Below, in pieces: positions 1-12,125 of a stretch of 64,000 nucleotides of DNA. Below the pieces are notes generated by a model that was not told the origin of the DNA, searched no databases, and saw only the letters and a list, made by a program, of their open reading frames with translations. This DNA is from Trichinella spiralis (lineage: Eukaryota; Nematoda; Enoplea; Trichinellida; Trichinellidae), in contig CM012954.1 in NCBI GenBank assembly GCA_000181795.3, forward strand, positions 4,057,063 to 4,121,062, given 5' to 3'. Position 1 is the first letter of the stretch. The number at the start of each line of letters is the position of its first letter. The position numbers and the translations under genes are program-made.

Positions 1-3000
1 CTTGCTTTTTTGGAAATTGGAAAAATTTAAATGGTTGAGAAAAAGGATTTACTTCAATCAGAAAAAATTAGAAAAATTCACTATAAACCCTGGTCTCACG
101 TTGCATGAATGCGTATTTGCCGAGATATTGCCAAAAATATTGCATGCTGATACGATTTTAGTGGGAGCAACAAGAAGCGCAATAAAATCCGCGCTTTTAA
201 TAATATGGAATATAATTCCATTTTATAAATATTTATGCAAAAAGTACGACTTATTTCCTCCAAGCAATGTTCGTGATCCTAATAACATTTGTACCTGAAA
301 TTCATTTTTGTCGTTCAGAAAGTTTCAAATTAAAAAAATTTTAATTACGCAATGTCATTGATTGCAGACAATATAGACATGAGAATTAATTAAAATGAAG
401 AGAATGAATTGCAGTTTTCTTGCAGTATTGCATTATTTCCCTCTATAAATGACACCGCTTGTATCAATGTCTTTCACGTTGAATGATTGCGTATTTGCCG
501 AGATATTGCATAAAACGTTGAATGATGATGTGATTTTAGTTGCGATGACTATTGCTGAATTTGAATATGTTTTCTTTATAATTATGAGCAATATACCGTT
601 TTCTTTAACTTTTTTTATGACTTTTCCATGTTCTGTGCAAAATGTTTCTTTACCATTAACAGAATATATTCAGGTTGTACTTTATTTTTCTTTGTGTTGT
701 ACAGGCTATATGAACTTCTGAATTGTATATTATGGCAATACAGTAATAATTGTGGAATAACGTGCACTCAGATTGAGGACTGTTCAGTTCACATTCGGTA
801 CTGTTTGACATTTTACTATCAGTAATTATATTTTCTAGTATGAGATTTTCTCGAATTCTTCCCTAACAGAGTAAAGTGTGTATAGCTATGGGTGGTTAAT
901 TTTATGGAACGTACTATCTGTGCTATGAATGTATCTAATTTAATGTTTTTTGAAAGCCTTTGTATGTAGTAGTGCGAAACTGACATAGGGCTTGAAGTTA
1001 TGCGTGCTGAGATCGTGAAAACGTATATGCGTATAATAATAACGTACCTTTTAATTAAGGATAGTATTGCAGCTGAGACTGGAACGCGATTTCAGACTGA
1101 TGATCTTCACACTGCTGAACTGAATTACCACGAATATGATATTATTTAAGTGTCAAGTTCTAGTTCAATGATATGGAGTATGGCGTTCCCTTTGGTAATG
1201 TCACTTCTGTTTTACTCTTTTAATGAATAATAAGATGCGTACAATTGTACGCTTTACGAATTTGTTGTTTATTATGCTTTTATTGAATATTCATGCATTT
1301 ATATAGAACGTATTTCAGTTGCTGTTTGAATATACATTTGATGGTTACGGTTTTTATTATTGCAACTGGCTTTGTACTTTTGCTTTTTGTTACAGTTTTA
1401 TTAAATCTTTCTACAACTGTCGTTGAATTGTTGTAATATTGCTGTGATATGAGTAGCTGTCTTTTTCAAATTCATGGTGCTGACTTTAACATCATTAGTA
1501 GTTCAACACCGTATATGTAATTTAAAGAAATGTAAAGTTGATTTTTAACGAACTGAAGAACGTAAAAGAATAGATATCATGGAAGAATTGGTGGATTTTC
1601 AATAACTGTTATCTCTGTTAGTAATCTCGAACAATTCAGAGAGATATTTCACAGTGAATGATTAGTAATTCATAAATGAGTGTGCATAAGAGTATGTCGT
1701 GTAGTAAATACTGTGTGTGTAAAATTACACGCCGCGTTGTTTTGTTATTTTTGTTAGAAATGATTTCCACATTTCGCCCAAATTAAATAGTACCTTAAGT
1801 TTGTTTTCTCTTACAAAATCCAGTAATTATGCCGTTCATAATGCAGCTAATTTGTATAAATATTATATGAAAAAAAAATTTTCATGTAACCTGAAATTAT
1901 GCAAATAAATGCGACACGTCTTTTGAATCTGTAAAGGTTTAATGTTGTATGTAATTCAGGTACAACGTAAACAGTATTCTTCTTACTTTTTGCTTTGTTT
2001 CGAGATTCGTTGAAAAGTGAAAGCAAAATGGGCAGAGAATTTCAGCTGTTTTTGCTTATTCCAATTTCATGATACACCATCTTATAAATGAACGTTCAAT
2101 CAGATTTGTCAACTCTAAATTCTGTTTCTGATCTCACATTATACAATTATTATAACTGCATAATATCATATTTGAAAAACTTATGAGTTTCTGAAACGTG
2201 ACAAGCGCTGATCAGTAGTGCATGATGCATGAGAGAGTACAACTAAACGCCATGCAGATGAAGGGACATTAGAAGAATTAGGAAAAAAAAGGTCGTGTAG
2301 ATTCGGAGGAACCAGAAATCATGAGGCCAATACAATAAGGAGATGAGCATTTGCCTATAGCAAGATAATACAAGTTTTGACAAACATATAATGAACTATC
2401 AAAAAAAGTGTTTGATAAATGTGCATAACAGATTCTTTTATTAATTTCCTTTATAGTTGGGAAAGAGTTCATCCTAAAGACAATCGTTCTTGAATACTGC
2501 TTTTGTAATACAGCATCCCTCAGGTGTAAAATCCTTATTTACGTCCATTTTATTCATTGCTCACAATTCAGAAGTGATATACATATAAAATTATGCGTTT
2601 TTCTTACATGCTTGATGCCATTCTGAATTTATTTACTCCATAAATACCAAAATCGCTTCACTCTATTTGTAGTAATTTCCCATTAAACGATCGATTGGAC
2701 ACTGTTGAAAATTTATATGCATAAAACTTCCACATTAACGTCTGCGCATACCAACAAACAAATGAAACATTTTCATAATTCGTTACCATTTACAGCTATC
2801 TACTCATTTTTTCCATTGTAGTTATATCTGGAAGTTTGCGAAACTTCGAAGAAAAAATCCCATACAGCGACGCAGTTATGTAACATGAGCTTCTAAGTTT
2901 GTGGTTTTGCTGCCCAATAAAAATTTGTTTCTATCCTGTACTGCCATATTAAAACATCATCTCCAGAAATGCATTCAACAATTAAAAAAAGGAACTGCAC

Positions 3001-4992
3001 TGAAACAGGCAGATATTTGAGCATAAACAAAAGCTCGAAACTGAAAATTTTATTTCATGAAATGACTGTTTTTCATCGAAATGATTATATCGAACAACGA
3101 ATAATATAATCAAGTAATACTGAATATTAACAAAAATTGTGTTAGGAATTGGTTTCGACTAAAACTCAAATAATGTTAAATAAATTTAAAATTAAAAAAT
3201 AAATCGTTTTATTAGCATTTCAGTCGATTCATAGCCCTTTAGTTCTAAAAGAACCAAAATTTTTTAAGTACCCAAAAATGCTAAAAAAAAAAGTATTCTT
3301 GAAAATTCTAAATTAATAATAAACATCTTACGTATTTGTAATTTTACTAATTATTGCAGATCTCAATGAAATGCACAACAAAACTCCTCCGTAACTCAAA
3401 CCTGATATATAAATGATTTACAGCCTCAACCACTTCAAATAAACTGAAAACAGATGAATCGATCTAAAACTAAACAAAATTTCAACTTACCAAACTTAAC
3501 TAAATCTTTTCCTCATTCTGATTCATATTCATTTCCTGTTATTTTATAAAAAAGATGAATCATGTCCAAAAAAATAAAAGAAAATAAATAAAAGGCCAAT
3601 CAGTACTGATGTTTCGCGACTTTCCAGGAAAAAGGACTTGCATTCTGCTGTTGTGGCATACTATTAATCTGTAATTATGTCGAATGAAACTCAATAAGCA
3701 AACAGAATTCACTCCCATGCAAATTTTCATCTTCTTCATTTCTACTGATAATTATAAACCATACCCATTATTCAAGAGTCAATATGAAGGCAATAAATAT
3801 ACAGTGAGTCTAGATAAGGTACAAATTTCGCTTCATTTCATTGCAGTATAAGGATTGAAATTTCTGTATAAGGAATTCCTATCAAATTATAATTTTCAAA
3901 CTGACAATGAAATGATTTTATTAAATATCTGAAATGCTGAATAAATTAAAAAGAAAATATAAAATGCAATATGAACGTAAAAGTAAATTTCAGTTCTCTT
4001 TCTTTCTTCCCAGTTTCAGTTTTCAAAACAGAAAGTCAACCTGACTTACCATTTATGGTGTAAGTGTGCAAATCACATCTTTTCAATAATTCAAAATGCA
4101 AATTTTTCTTATAATATGATCATACTAATCAAAATGTTGCTTAAGTAATCAATCAAGAATAGTGTTAACATTCAAGTCTTGTTTATCAAGAAAATAAAAC
4201 AAAATCCGTCATTGTACACGAATTGAACGCGGCTTTGATGATCATTTGCAATAAAACTGAATTGAATAAAAACCATATAAAAATAAACTACCCATAATAT
4301 TACTTTATTTCTCTAATACCATATATTCGAAATACATACATTCTAATTTACATTGAAAAAATCATTTACTGCAATAGTATAATACTATAAAAATACTTAT
4401 GAAGAATATTTGTTGCACAACTATATGCAACAGTGCTTTGTTTGGCCACAAGTAATAAAAAAACACGCTTTACAAGTTAGAAACACAAACAAAAAAGGCA
4501 AAATAAAAAAGCAATATTTTTAATTAACAATTTTCAGAACAAATTTAGAAATATCATTAAAAGTTTTAAATATTTCAGGCTCTTTAAGCGGACCCAAAAA
4601 GTATAAGAGTATTGAATTAACAAAATTAACAGTATGGAAGAAATCCGGGTAAATAGAAGCGAACACATTCGTTTTCAAAATAAACAAACAGCTTTAAACA
4701 ATTAATCTTGCAATCAGTAGGCTTTTTCTCATAAACAAAAAGCTAAAACAAAAAATATAAACAAATAAATATCATGCATCAAAACAATTAACAATATATA
4801 AATGGTCTCAACATGTAATTCAGTTTCACATTTCTTTTAACTGTGCATGCTACATCTTGAATTAAGGTTTAACAACTTTTTAAAATCAGTTCAAATTTGT
4901 TTCAAAAATTCTAAATGGCACGTAACAAAGTAAATACTACCAGTCGATATATATAAATAAATTATAATTCATTTCAAAAGAAGATGCAAAAA
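1..4992. other. Gene-poor AT-rich spacer
   Basis: I see no convincing gene in this 5 kb. The open frames are short, AT-driven and lack recognisable motifs. The first 0.8 kb holds a diverged direct repeat (listed separately) and two short open frames built on it. From about 2.5 kb the plus strand becomes A-rich, which fits the 3' flank of the minus-strand ELP6 gene. Confidence 0.6.
96..540 (+). repeat. Diverged direct repeat pair (96-161 and 474-540)
   Basis: Two copies of about 66 bp lie 378 bp apart. Both contain TCACGTTG(C/A)ATGA and then the shared core TGCGTATTTGCCGAGATATTGC interrupted only by point changes, and both end near GATTTTAGT. Each copy can be read in the same frame (CVFAEIL is common to both), so this may be a duplicated exon, a degenerate gene fragment or a dispersed repeat. 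I do not recognise the family. Confidence 0.6.
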
Positions 4993-5682
4993 TTAAAAAC
5001 TATTTACCTTGCAATGAACATTACGCCCAGTTCCAGTTTCCAAGGGCAACACTTGCAAAATCAAAGACGCTGTGTTAATACAGAAATTTGAAAAATCTTG
5101 AATTCTTCTAGAAGCCATTTCATCAGTAACCATTTTCATAACTAAGCAATGTCTATTGTCAACAAAAATAGACAGCTTAGAAATAAAGTTTACCAACGAA
5201 GACTGGAGAACTGGTAGTGCATGTAATGTAAAAATGCAGTCAATAACAATCAAAATAGATTGGTTTTCACATTGCATTATAGTCTGAAGTTGTTCGAGTA
5301 TTTTTTCAATCTCAGTTCTTAAAGAACACATAAATGTAGAATTTCGATCAGATGACTGCATTGGTAATTCGGACAATCGCTTTAAAGTGTCTATTACAGT
5401 AAATTGATCACTCTCAGAAATAGGCATATGCAATTTTTTCAATACAGTTTCATAATGGGATGAAGGGTTCTGCGTACACACCAGAAGAATTTTAGCATCA
5501 GCACGATAATACATTGAAATAAACTGATATAATAAAAAGGAACCATCTATTGTATGATCATCTTGAATGACTACAACTTTTCCATTTGGAAGACAATTTG
5601 GAGAAAATGCTAAGAAATCGTCCAACTGCGTATACATGCGTATAATGGAACTTATGCTTATGGCAGGGTTGAACTGCTCCAT
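4993..5682 (-). CDS. ELP6: Elongator complex protein 6 (ELP6)
   Basis: This 229-residue protein resembles ELP6, a RecA-fold subunit of the Elp4-Elp5-Elp6 ring. That ring binds tRNA and helps Elongator modify wobble uridines of tRNA in the cytoplasm. Near residue 34 the stretch GKVVVIQDDHTIDGSFLLYQF matches the family GKL..L.D...DGSFL..HFL motif, and it is followed by the conserved SHYE segment. Near the C-terminus SLILQVLPLETGTGRNVH matches the family SHLILR...TG..R.VHG ending. There is no Walker P-loop, as expected for ELP6. The start is the first in-frame ATG. At the 3' end a GTAAAT donor follows the codon for Lys in NVHCK. Splicing to an acceptor near 4911 would end the protein in HCKNF instead of HCKVNSF. 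It is divergent from WDR70. Confidence 0.8.
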   Translation of the reverse strand: MEQFNPAISISSIIRMYTQLDDFLAFSPNCLPNGKVVVIQDDHTIDGSFLLYQFISMYYRADAKILLVCTQNPSSHYETVLKKLHMPISESDQFTVIDTLKRLSELPMQSSDRNSTFMCSLRTEIEKILEQLQTIMQCENQSILIVIDCIFTLHALPVLQSSLVNFISKLSIFVDNRHCLVMKMVTDEMASRRIQDFSNFCINTASLILQVLPLETGTGRNVHCKVNSF

Positions 5683-6161
5683 AAAATGTTTACTTCACTT
5701 TCCCATTTGTTAGTGAAAGTCAAGTTTGATATTACTGTAAAGGAAATCACTGACATCAATTTAATCGTTTGTGAGATTTATATAAATTACTTTTATAAGG
5801 ATGTGGATAAAAAGCATGATCCGTATCACAGATAAACAATAATTAAATAATAAAGACAAAACAACTAATAAATATTTTATTAAAACAAAATTTATTTTTT
5901 TAACTACCATCCTTTAATCTATTCTGCATAATATTAATTTTTAAATTTTGCATAATATTAAATTTGAAATAAATAACATTTTGAATTCTATGAAGTTATA
6001 GAAACGGTGTCTACTGTATAAAAAACAATATCTTCAAACCTGTGTTTCACCTTTACACTACAGTAATGTACTATTACTGAACATTAAATTTTGAATTAGT
6101 ACTTTATTATCTGATGTTGAATATGTTTACTAATTTTTAAAATGTATTATTAAAATAAATA
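5683..6161. promoter_or_regulatory. Divergent promoter region of ELP6 and WDR70
   Basis: This 479 bp AT-rich gap separates the start codons of two genes read in opposite directions, so both promoters and 5' UTRs must lie here or overlap. I see no specific box that I would name. Confidence 0.4.
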
Positions 6162-8724
6162 ATGGACAAAAGCAGCCAAAATTCTCCGTCAGAACAGATT
6201 CAAAGTAAGCCGTCAGTTTAACCTATAACTTATTTTTTGATAGACATTAAGTATGTTAAATAAGCTAATTGTAATGATTGGGTAAACACTTAATTAACAC
6301 AGTTTTCAGTGTTTATATTGTTGTATTTATTTGATTAATTGTAGGCAATTCAAAAAAAACCGCTAGAAGGTTTGATTTTGAATTACTTCTGAAAGAAACA
6401 ATACAATCGGCTGCTGATCGATGCGACAATGCTTGCGTTGATGAGGACTCCATTTCGGACGAAGATAGTCTAATTGGTCCGCCAATTCCAAGCGATACCC
6501 GTATAAATTTTTTAACAGTATTTTTCTTTACAATAATAATACGTTTTTAAGCTAGCACTTCACAAACATATGAAAGTATCGATAGCAGTAGTTCTGATGA
6601 GGATGAAGGCATTGAAGAGGATGAAGAAGAAAATAAAATTCCGTTATCACATGAGGCGGAGGTGAATCATGGAAGCAAACCAGTAAGAGTGTTTTATGTT
6701 TCGTTGCCTTTTTTTATTATAAATGTTGTTTTAAGGTATCTGCATTTGCTTTTGATGGTTCAGGAGCGAGATTTGCCTCCGGTGGATATGATTACAGTGT
6801 CAGTCTTTGGGATTTTGCGGGAATGGATGCATCTATGAAAAGTTTTCGATCACTGCACCCATTTGAATGGTGATACGCTTTTTTGTTTCCTTGTATATAA
6901 TTCAAAAGAAGTAACAATTTTAGTCATGTCATAAAGTCATTGGCTTTTAGCCAAACAGGAGACTCTATTTTGGCAGTTAGCGGAAGTGCTCAAGCAAAAA
7001 TATTAGATCGGGATGGACGAGAGCTGATAGAATGCGTTAAAGGTGATCAGTACATTGTGGATATGTCAAAAACTAAAGGACACATTGCGCAGTTAAACGG
7101 TGGTTGTTGGCATCCAACCTCAAGAAACGAATTCATCACATGCTCTGATGATGGGTAAGTATTTATATAACTTATGTCGTTAATTATTTTCAGGTATTCT
7201 TTGTTTAGAACTGTTAGGGTATGGGATTATTGCACTGCTAAGAAATCGCAATCTGCGGTTATTAAGACTAAAACTAAATCAGGACAACGTACAGTACCTA
7301 CTTGCTGCACCTTTAGCCGTGATGGAAAACTTGTTGCTGCAGGATGCAACGATGGTTCTATTCAGATGTGGCAGCATGGGAAACTTTATGTATTCTTTCA
7401 TAAATTATCCAAGAATATTTAAAAATATTTATCATGTAAAAATATTTTTAGGTGAACACTGCAAAATTAATACGAGACGCTCATAATAACGGTCACGATA
7501 TTACCTCATTGTCGTTTTCTTATGATGATGTGAATTTATTAAGCCGATCCAGTAAGTATTTTTTCTTGCTGATTAATATTGTTTATTCTTACACGTTTAT
7601 TACTATTTTAGTGGATGGAAGCTTGAAATTATGGGATGTTCGACTTCTGAAACATCCACTACATGTAGCAGAGGGATTGGAAAATATGTTTCCAAGGTTT
7701 GTTGTTCAATACTGATGTGTCAATTTTATTTTATATTTTCAGCTCTGCTTATATTATTTATTTATTTATTGTTTAGCACGGACTGTTTGTTCAGCCCTCG
7801 TAATGAATACTGTTTAACTGGTACAACACTGAAAAGACAGGGGCACTGTGTGGGCGATTTAGTCATATTTGAGAAGAATAGTTTTAAGGAAGTTAATCGA
7901 ATAGAATATCCAAAAGAGGCAAGTATTATTTATATTTCACTTGTTAATGAATTTTATGCACTTTTATTTCAAGGGTGTAATTCGAGTGGCTTGGCATCCT
8001 AGAATTAATCAGATATTTTGCGGAACTACAAGTGGAAAGATAAGAATTTATTATAATCCAAAAATCAGTAATCGTGGCGCTTTGATGTGCATCAGCAAAC
8101 CGATCAAACGGGTACGAGCCACGGATGCAGTATACGAGCCTTTTATCATTGCGCGTAAGTTTACCAGCTTGTTGGATTGGAAAATAATACGTTTTGGCAT
8201 AATGTACTTCAGCTAATTCGTTGCCTCCGCGAAAAGTTGGCCGTGATGGATTTGAGAAAGAACACTATACGTTGAGACAGATGCTTCGAGCTGTACGTTA
8301 CGCTCAGCGTCCCCCTCCAAAAAATAGAGTGCCCGAACTTCCTGTCAGTGGTCCCGGCGAACGGGGACGAATTGGAGCTGCCGGAAGCACACTGCATTCC
8401 TTTGTTGCAAGGCAGATGGGACTGTCAAGAAAAATAGATGATAACGAGGATCCTCGTGAAGCGATTTTGAAACACGCCAAAGCAGCTGAAGAAAATCCCT
8501 ACTGGGTAGCACCAGCATACAAGAAGTAAATTAAAAATTGTTAATTTTATCTGAAATAGTGGGTTTAATTGAAGGCTAGTTTTTGAATTTAACGTTTTAC
8601 CAGTTGCGTTAATTTCTGTTTGTTTTATTTAAGAACTCAGCCACATCCAATCCTAGCTAATAAAGTTGAAGAGGAGGAAGTCAAAGATGAATTGGAACCA
8701 GTTTATAAGCAGAAAAAAATGTGA
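6162..8724 (+). CDS. WDR70: WD repeat protein 70 (WDR70)
   Basis: This is a WD40 beta-propeller protein of the WDR70 / gastrulation-defective family, which is nuclear and linked to histone H2B ubiquitination and DNA repair. Exon 1 is 6162-6204 and exon 2 starts at 6345; about eight to ten exons follow with short introns. The acidic N-terminus leads to IPLSHEAEV and then [18 protein letters not shown], the diagnostic family segment. Next come [28 protein letters not shown] and SDDG..VRVWD. The C-terminal part has VAGPG-like [19 protein letters not shown] and then [20 protein letters not shown], both nearly invariant in the family. The last exon encodes [20 protein letters not shown] and ends in KQKKM before TGA. 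Exon order and phases agree with a single intact gene. Confidence 0.93.
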
Positions 8725-9693
8725 AAGGCGAATGGTATTTATTTTTGTATTACAGTGGCATTAATTTTGAATATTGCGAATTTCATTAATATATAAAATA
8801 GTTTATGTTAATTACCACACTTCACATTTATTTATATATTAGGTTACATATTATCCATTATAGCTATGAAATTAATGCATAAAGAATATAAAATGTATTA
8901 GCATTATTGCTTGTTTTTGTTGCGATTTAACGTGCTATTACATTATCCATAGAATGAAGAAAAGCAATAATCCATTTACACGATAAAGCGCAATAAATTT
9001 GTTCAACTTTCCAATACATATGATCTGCTTGCTAAACTCACTGTTACTTCTGTGTTTTTGAATTAAATAATCAAATAGATACCTACATTTATGAAGAAAA
9101 AACACTGATCATTACTTGGAAAGTGCAAATGTAGCGCTGTAGTTTCAGCAGTTAGAAGTTCCATATGATGAAGTTGCAAATTTCTAAGATGGCTTCACCG
9201 TTTCCGAGTTCGTAGCTATCCGTAACCTCATAATTCATCAATCGCTTTTTTCGTTAAATCTAACAAGCACAACATTACAAAAGCAAATTACATGCTAAAA
9301 CAAAAATATGGAATGATTAATTATAATCATAAATAATATAATGTTGCAGATAAATAATCATTTAGCACAGATTAATGGCATATTACATGCACATATATTG
9401 TTTCTTACATTAAATCGGAAAGAAATTGAAAAGTGTCATTTCACAATCACAAATGCAAGATATATTAAACTTTTGAAACATTTGCATTTTTTCTTTTTCC
9501 ATATTATAACTTCAAAAAAACAAAAAAAGTATTCCCCTACCATAAAGGATTTTTTTTGAAAAAATTATCCTACACTTTCAAATTATGGAACAGTAAACGG
9601 AACATTACTTACTACAGTAGTGAATGTTTTTAAGTAGAAATCATCCACTGTTATGGTAATTATGAAAAAAGATATAAAATTTTATGAAAGTTA
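8725..9693. other. Convergent spacer between WDR70 and HAUS6
   Basis: The 3' flanks of two convergent genes meet here. Only short AT-rich open frames are present. An AATAAA near 8991 on the plus strand could serve WDR70. I see nothing else. Confidence 0.4.
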
Positions 9694-10102
9694 TCAAATA
9701 TGCCCAATGCCTTTAACATGAAATGTGATGTCAGAAATGTCCAGTTGTAATAATGATGATACGGAAGTCAAGTTTGAATCATTTGAAAAAGAATAGCCGT
9801 GCTGGAAATCGAAAGTGTTCGGTTTCTACAAAACATTTCACCTGTATCACCTTTAATAACAAGATAACAATAGATCTGCAACCTCATTTAAAGAGAACAA
9901 AGCTTTAGTAAAAACGTCACTTGATAGATCCTAAAAGAAATAAACATCAGTTGAAGAATATTTGTTGATTTACAAATTTCTGTAGACTCACACTGGCACG
10001 CTGTTCTGTAATCAAACTATGAACAGCAAGTTTCTCTTTCAGTACCGGAAACTTTTCAATTTCCTTAAGCAATACATCCCTGTAAAATATAGATTTGAAA
10101 GA

Positions 10103-10137
<35 letters not shown>

Positions 10138-12125
10138 CGTTAATTCAATTTACTTTACAGCTTTCAAACGTGCTACTCGAACATTCGATGCTGCACAACC
10201 TTCTTTTAAATTTAAATAAGCATTTTGAAAAAACTCTAAAATTTCTTTCTTTGAAATTAAAAATTCAAATTCAAATTAATACTTCAATATAAATAACCTG
10301 CATCCAAAAATGGATCAGAAACAATTGCTTTCACGGATTCAGCAAAAAAGCTGATTATTATTTATTAATTTCACTTTACAGTAAGTGATAAATAAATAAC
10401 TTCATAAAACTTACTTATCCAAATTGAATCGTCCGTTACTGTCAGTTACCTAAATTATTAGATTGAAACCAAAACAAAAGAGGGTAAATAAATAAAAACA
10501 GAAAAAGATGCGCAAAATTTGCACGTCGAAACCTTTTCCCTAAAACACTTTGAAAGACCATCCAAAGGCAAAATGGTACCATCGTGTTTTCCATTTGAAA
10601 TTCTTGCTTCTAATTTCAATAAACAATCAGCCAACTTTTTCAAGCTTTCAAAGTAAATTTCACGCTAAATTGAGGAAAATAATTTTTCAAATTTGGAACA
10701 GCATACCAAAACGCTACCTCGCGAAGTGCGGAAGAAAATTGATAAAGAACATGATCAGCAATTTCTTTTACATCTTTCGCTTTCAGCGTTGGCAAATTGA
10801 GCCTTAATTTTTACATAACAATAGACGTTATCCAAAATTGAAGTGATTTTGTTTTGCTATGCTTTGGTCTTTTCAAAAATACTTTAAGCAGCTTTCATCG
10901 TTGACAACTGACGTCTTCACTTGTTCGGCCAATTTCGCAATATCACGTTCAACTTCTTCAATGCGTTGAATATGGCTAAATTATGAAACCAAAAATACAT
11001 CATACATACATATATATATATTATTGCAAAAAGTTGAAAAGCAAGCAATATCTATTTCACACACTCTTCCGCAGTTTTCTTTTTCAATTCCATTGTCTTC
11101 AGTTCAGCCAACAATGACTGCTGCATTGTAGACTGTTTTTCAGCCATAGCTAACCAGTCCAGTGCTTCGTTGGCTTTTATCGGAAATATGCAAATGTTCC
11201 CATCTGTTCATGTTGCAATTTTATTGATTAAAGCAAACAAGAAACAGTTTTGAAAAATTTACAAGTTTCCCAGGTGCACTTTAGCAAAGCTATTGTACTG
11301 ATTCGAAGCAAAATATCCATAAAAAATGGAGAAGTTGTTTCGCACAACACTGACGGTATGCAATTCCAAATAAAAATATTTGGCAATGCCTTTAAAATAA
11401 AATAATAAAATAAAATCATATCTGTAACAGAGCAGAAGATAAATTTAAAGCAATACTTTCTGACAATCAGCTAACCATTTATTACTAAAAATAAGAAACT
11501 GCATTTCATCTTTTCTAGTAATAACTGGCCAACATCCTCTAGAAAAATTAAATATAAATAAACAACTAGCATTTGAAATTTAAACAATAAATTAATCAAG
11601 CGCAATGAAAAAACCGTATAAATATGAGAAAAAAAACTTACACATTGAGGTGCAAAGGATCTTGAAAACCGTGAATATGACATATCAAAGCAAACAAGAA
11701 ATTGTAAAAATCTCTTCTATCAATTTTTTCAAATTTTCTAAAAAAATTATCAAATAAATTGCAAAAACAATCTGCTAAAATTTAACCAATACACGCGTGT
11801 TACTGTGGTACATTTACGTATGATAAATTTCTGTCTTGCTCAAAAATTTGTTCAAGTACAACTATCTATCAAAACGACCACTTCGTATTCTTATTTGTAA
11901 TGCTTGTTATGTATAAATGTAAACTTACTTTAAATCCATTTTGTACGGTTTCACTGCATCATGTTGAAAAATATTAAGTAAAGTCAAATTTTTAAAAACG
12001 CAGCATACAACTTCTTCATCCAAACAATCACTGAACAATCACAAACAATTTAAGCAAGTTCTTTTTTCAAAAATATCTTCGTATATGTTTTCAAATCTTG
12101 AAACTTACTATCTTTTTGAAGCCAT
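9694..12125 (-). CDS. HAUS6: Augmin subunit 6-like protein (HAUS6), many exons
   Basis: This gene is split into about 14 short exons, so open frames are tiny and it is easily missed. My reconstruction starts at ATG 12125 (MASKRY). The exons then read LNIFQHDAVKPYKMDLK, KKFEKIDRRDFYNFLFAL and GCWPVITRKDEMQFLIF followed by SNKWLADCQK. This matches the HAUS6 N-terminal domain pattern: F.KL.R..F, then CWP...K.D.EF....WL. The next exon, SVLCETTSPFFMDILLRIST, fits the family SLFLSPGGPKFIHLMYHFA. Coiled-coil exons follow (LAELKTMELKKKTAEEC, RIEEVERDIAKLAEQVK). Then come REIYFESLKKLADCLLK and, last, LLQLDISDITFHVKGIGHI. Phases agree at the junctions I checked. Augmin recruits gamma-tubulin to spindle microtubules. 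Human HAUS6 is about 955 residues; this one is much shorter because it lacks the long tail. Confidence 0.68.
10106..10134. repeat. (AT)n microsatellite
   Basis: An uninterrupted alternating AT run lies in an intron of the HAUS6-like gene, between the exon containing KEGCAASNVRVARLKA and the next exon. Confidence 0.95.

Noticed and set aside
9853-9910. HAUS6 ending at VADLLLSCY
   Set aside because: A GTTGCAG donor and TTTTGTAG acceptor 57 nt apart keep the frame and lead to a protein-like last exon (NTFDFQHGYSFSNDSNLT), so I placed the stop at 9694-9696. The earlier stop remains possible.
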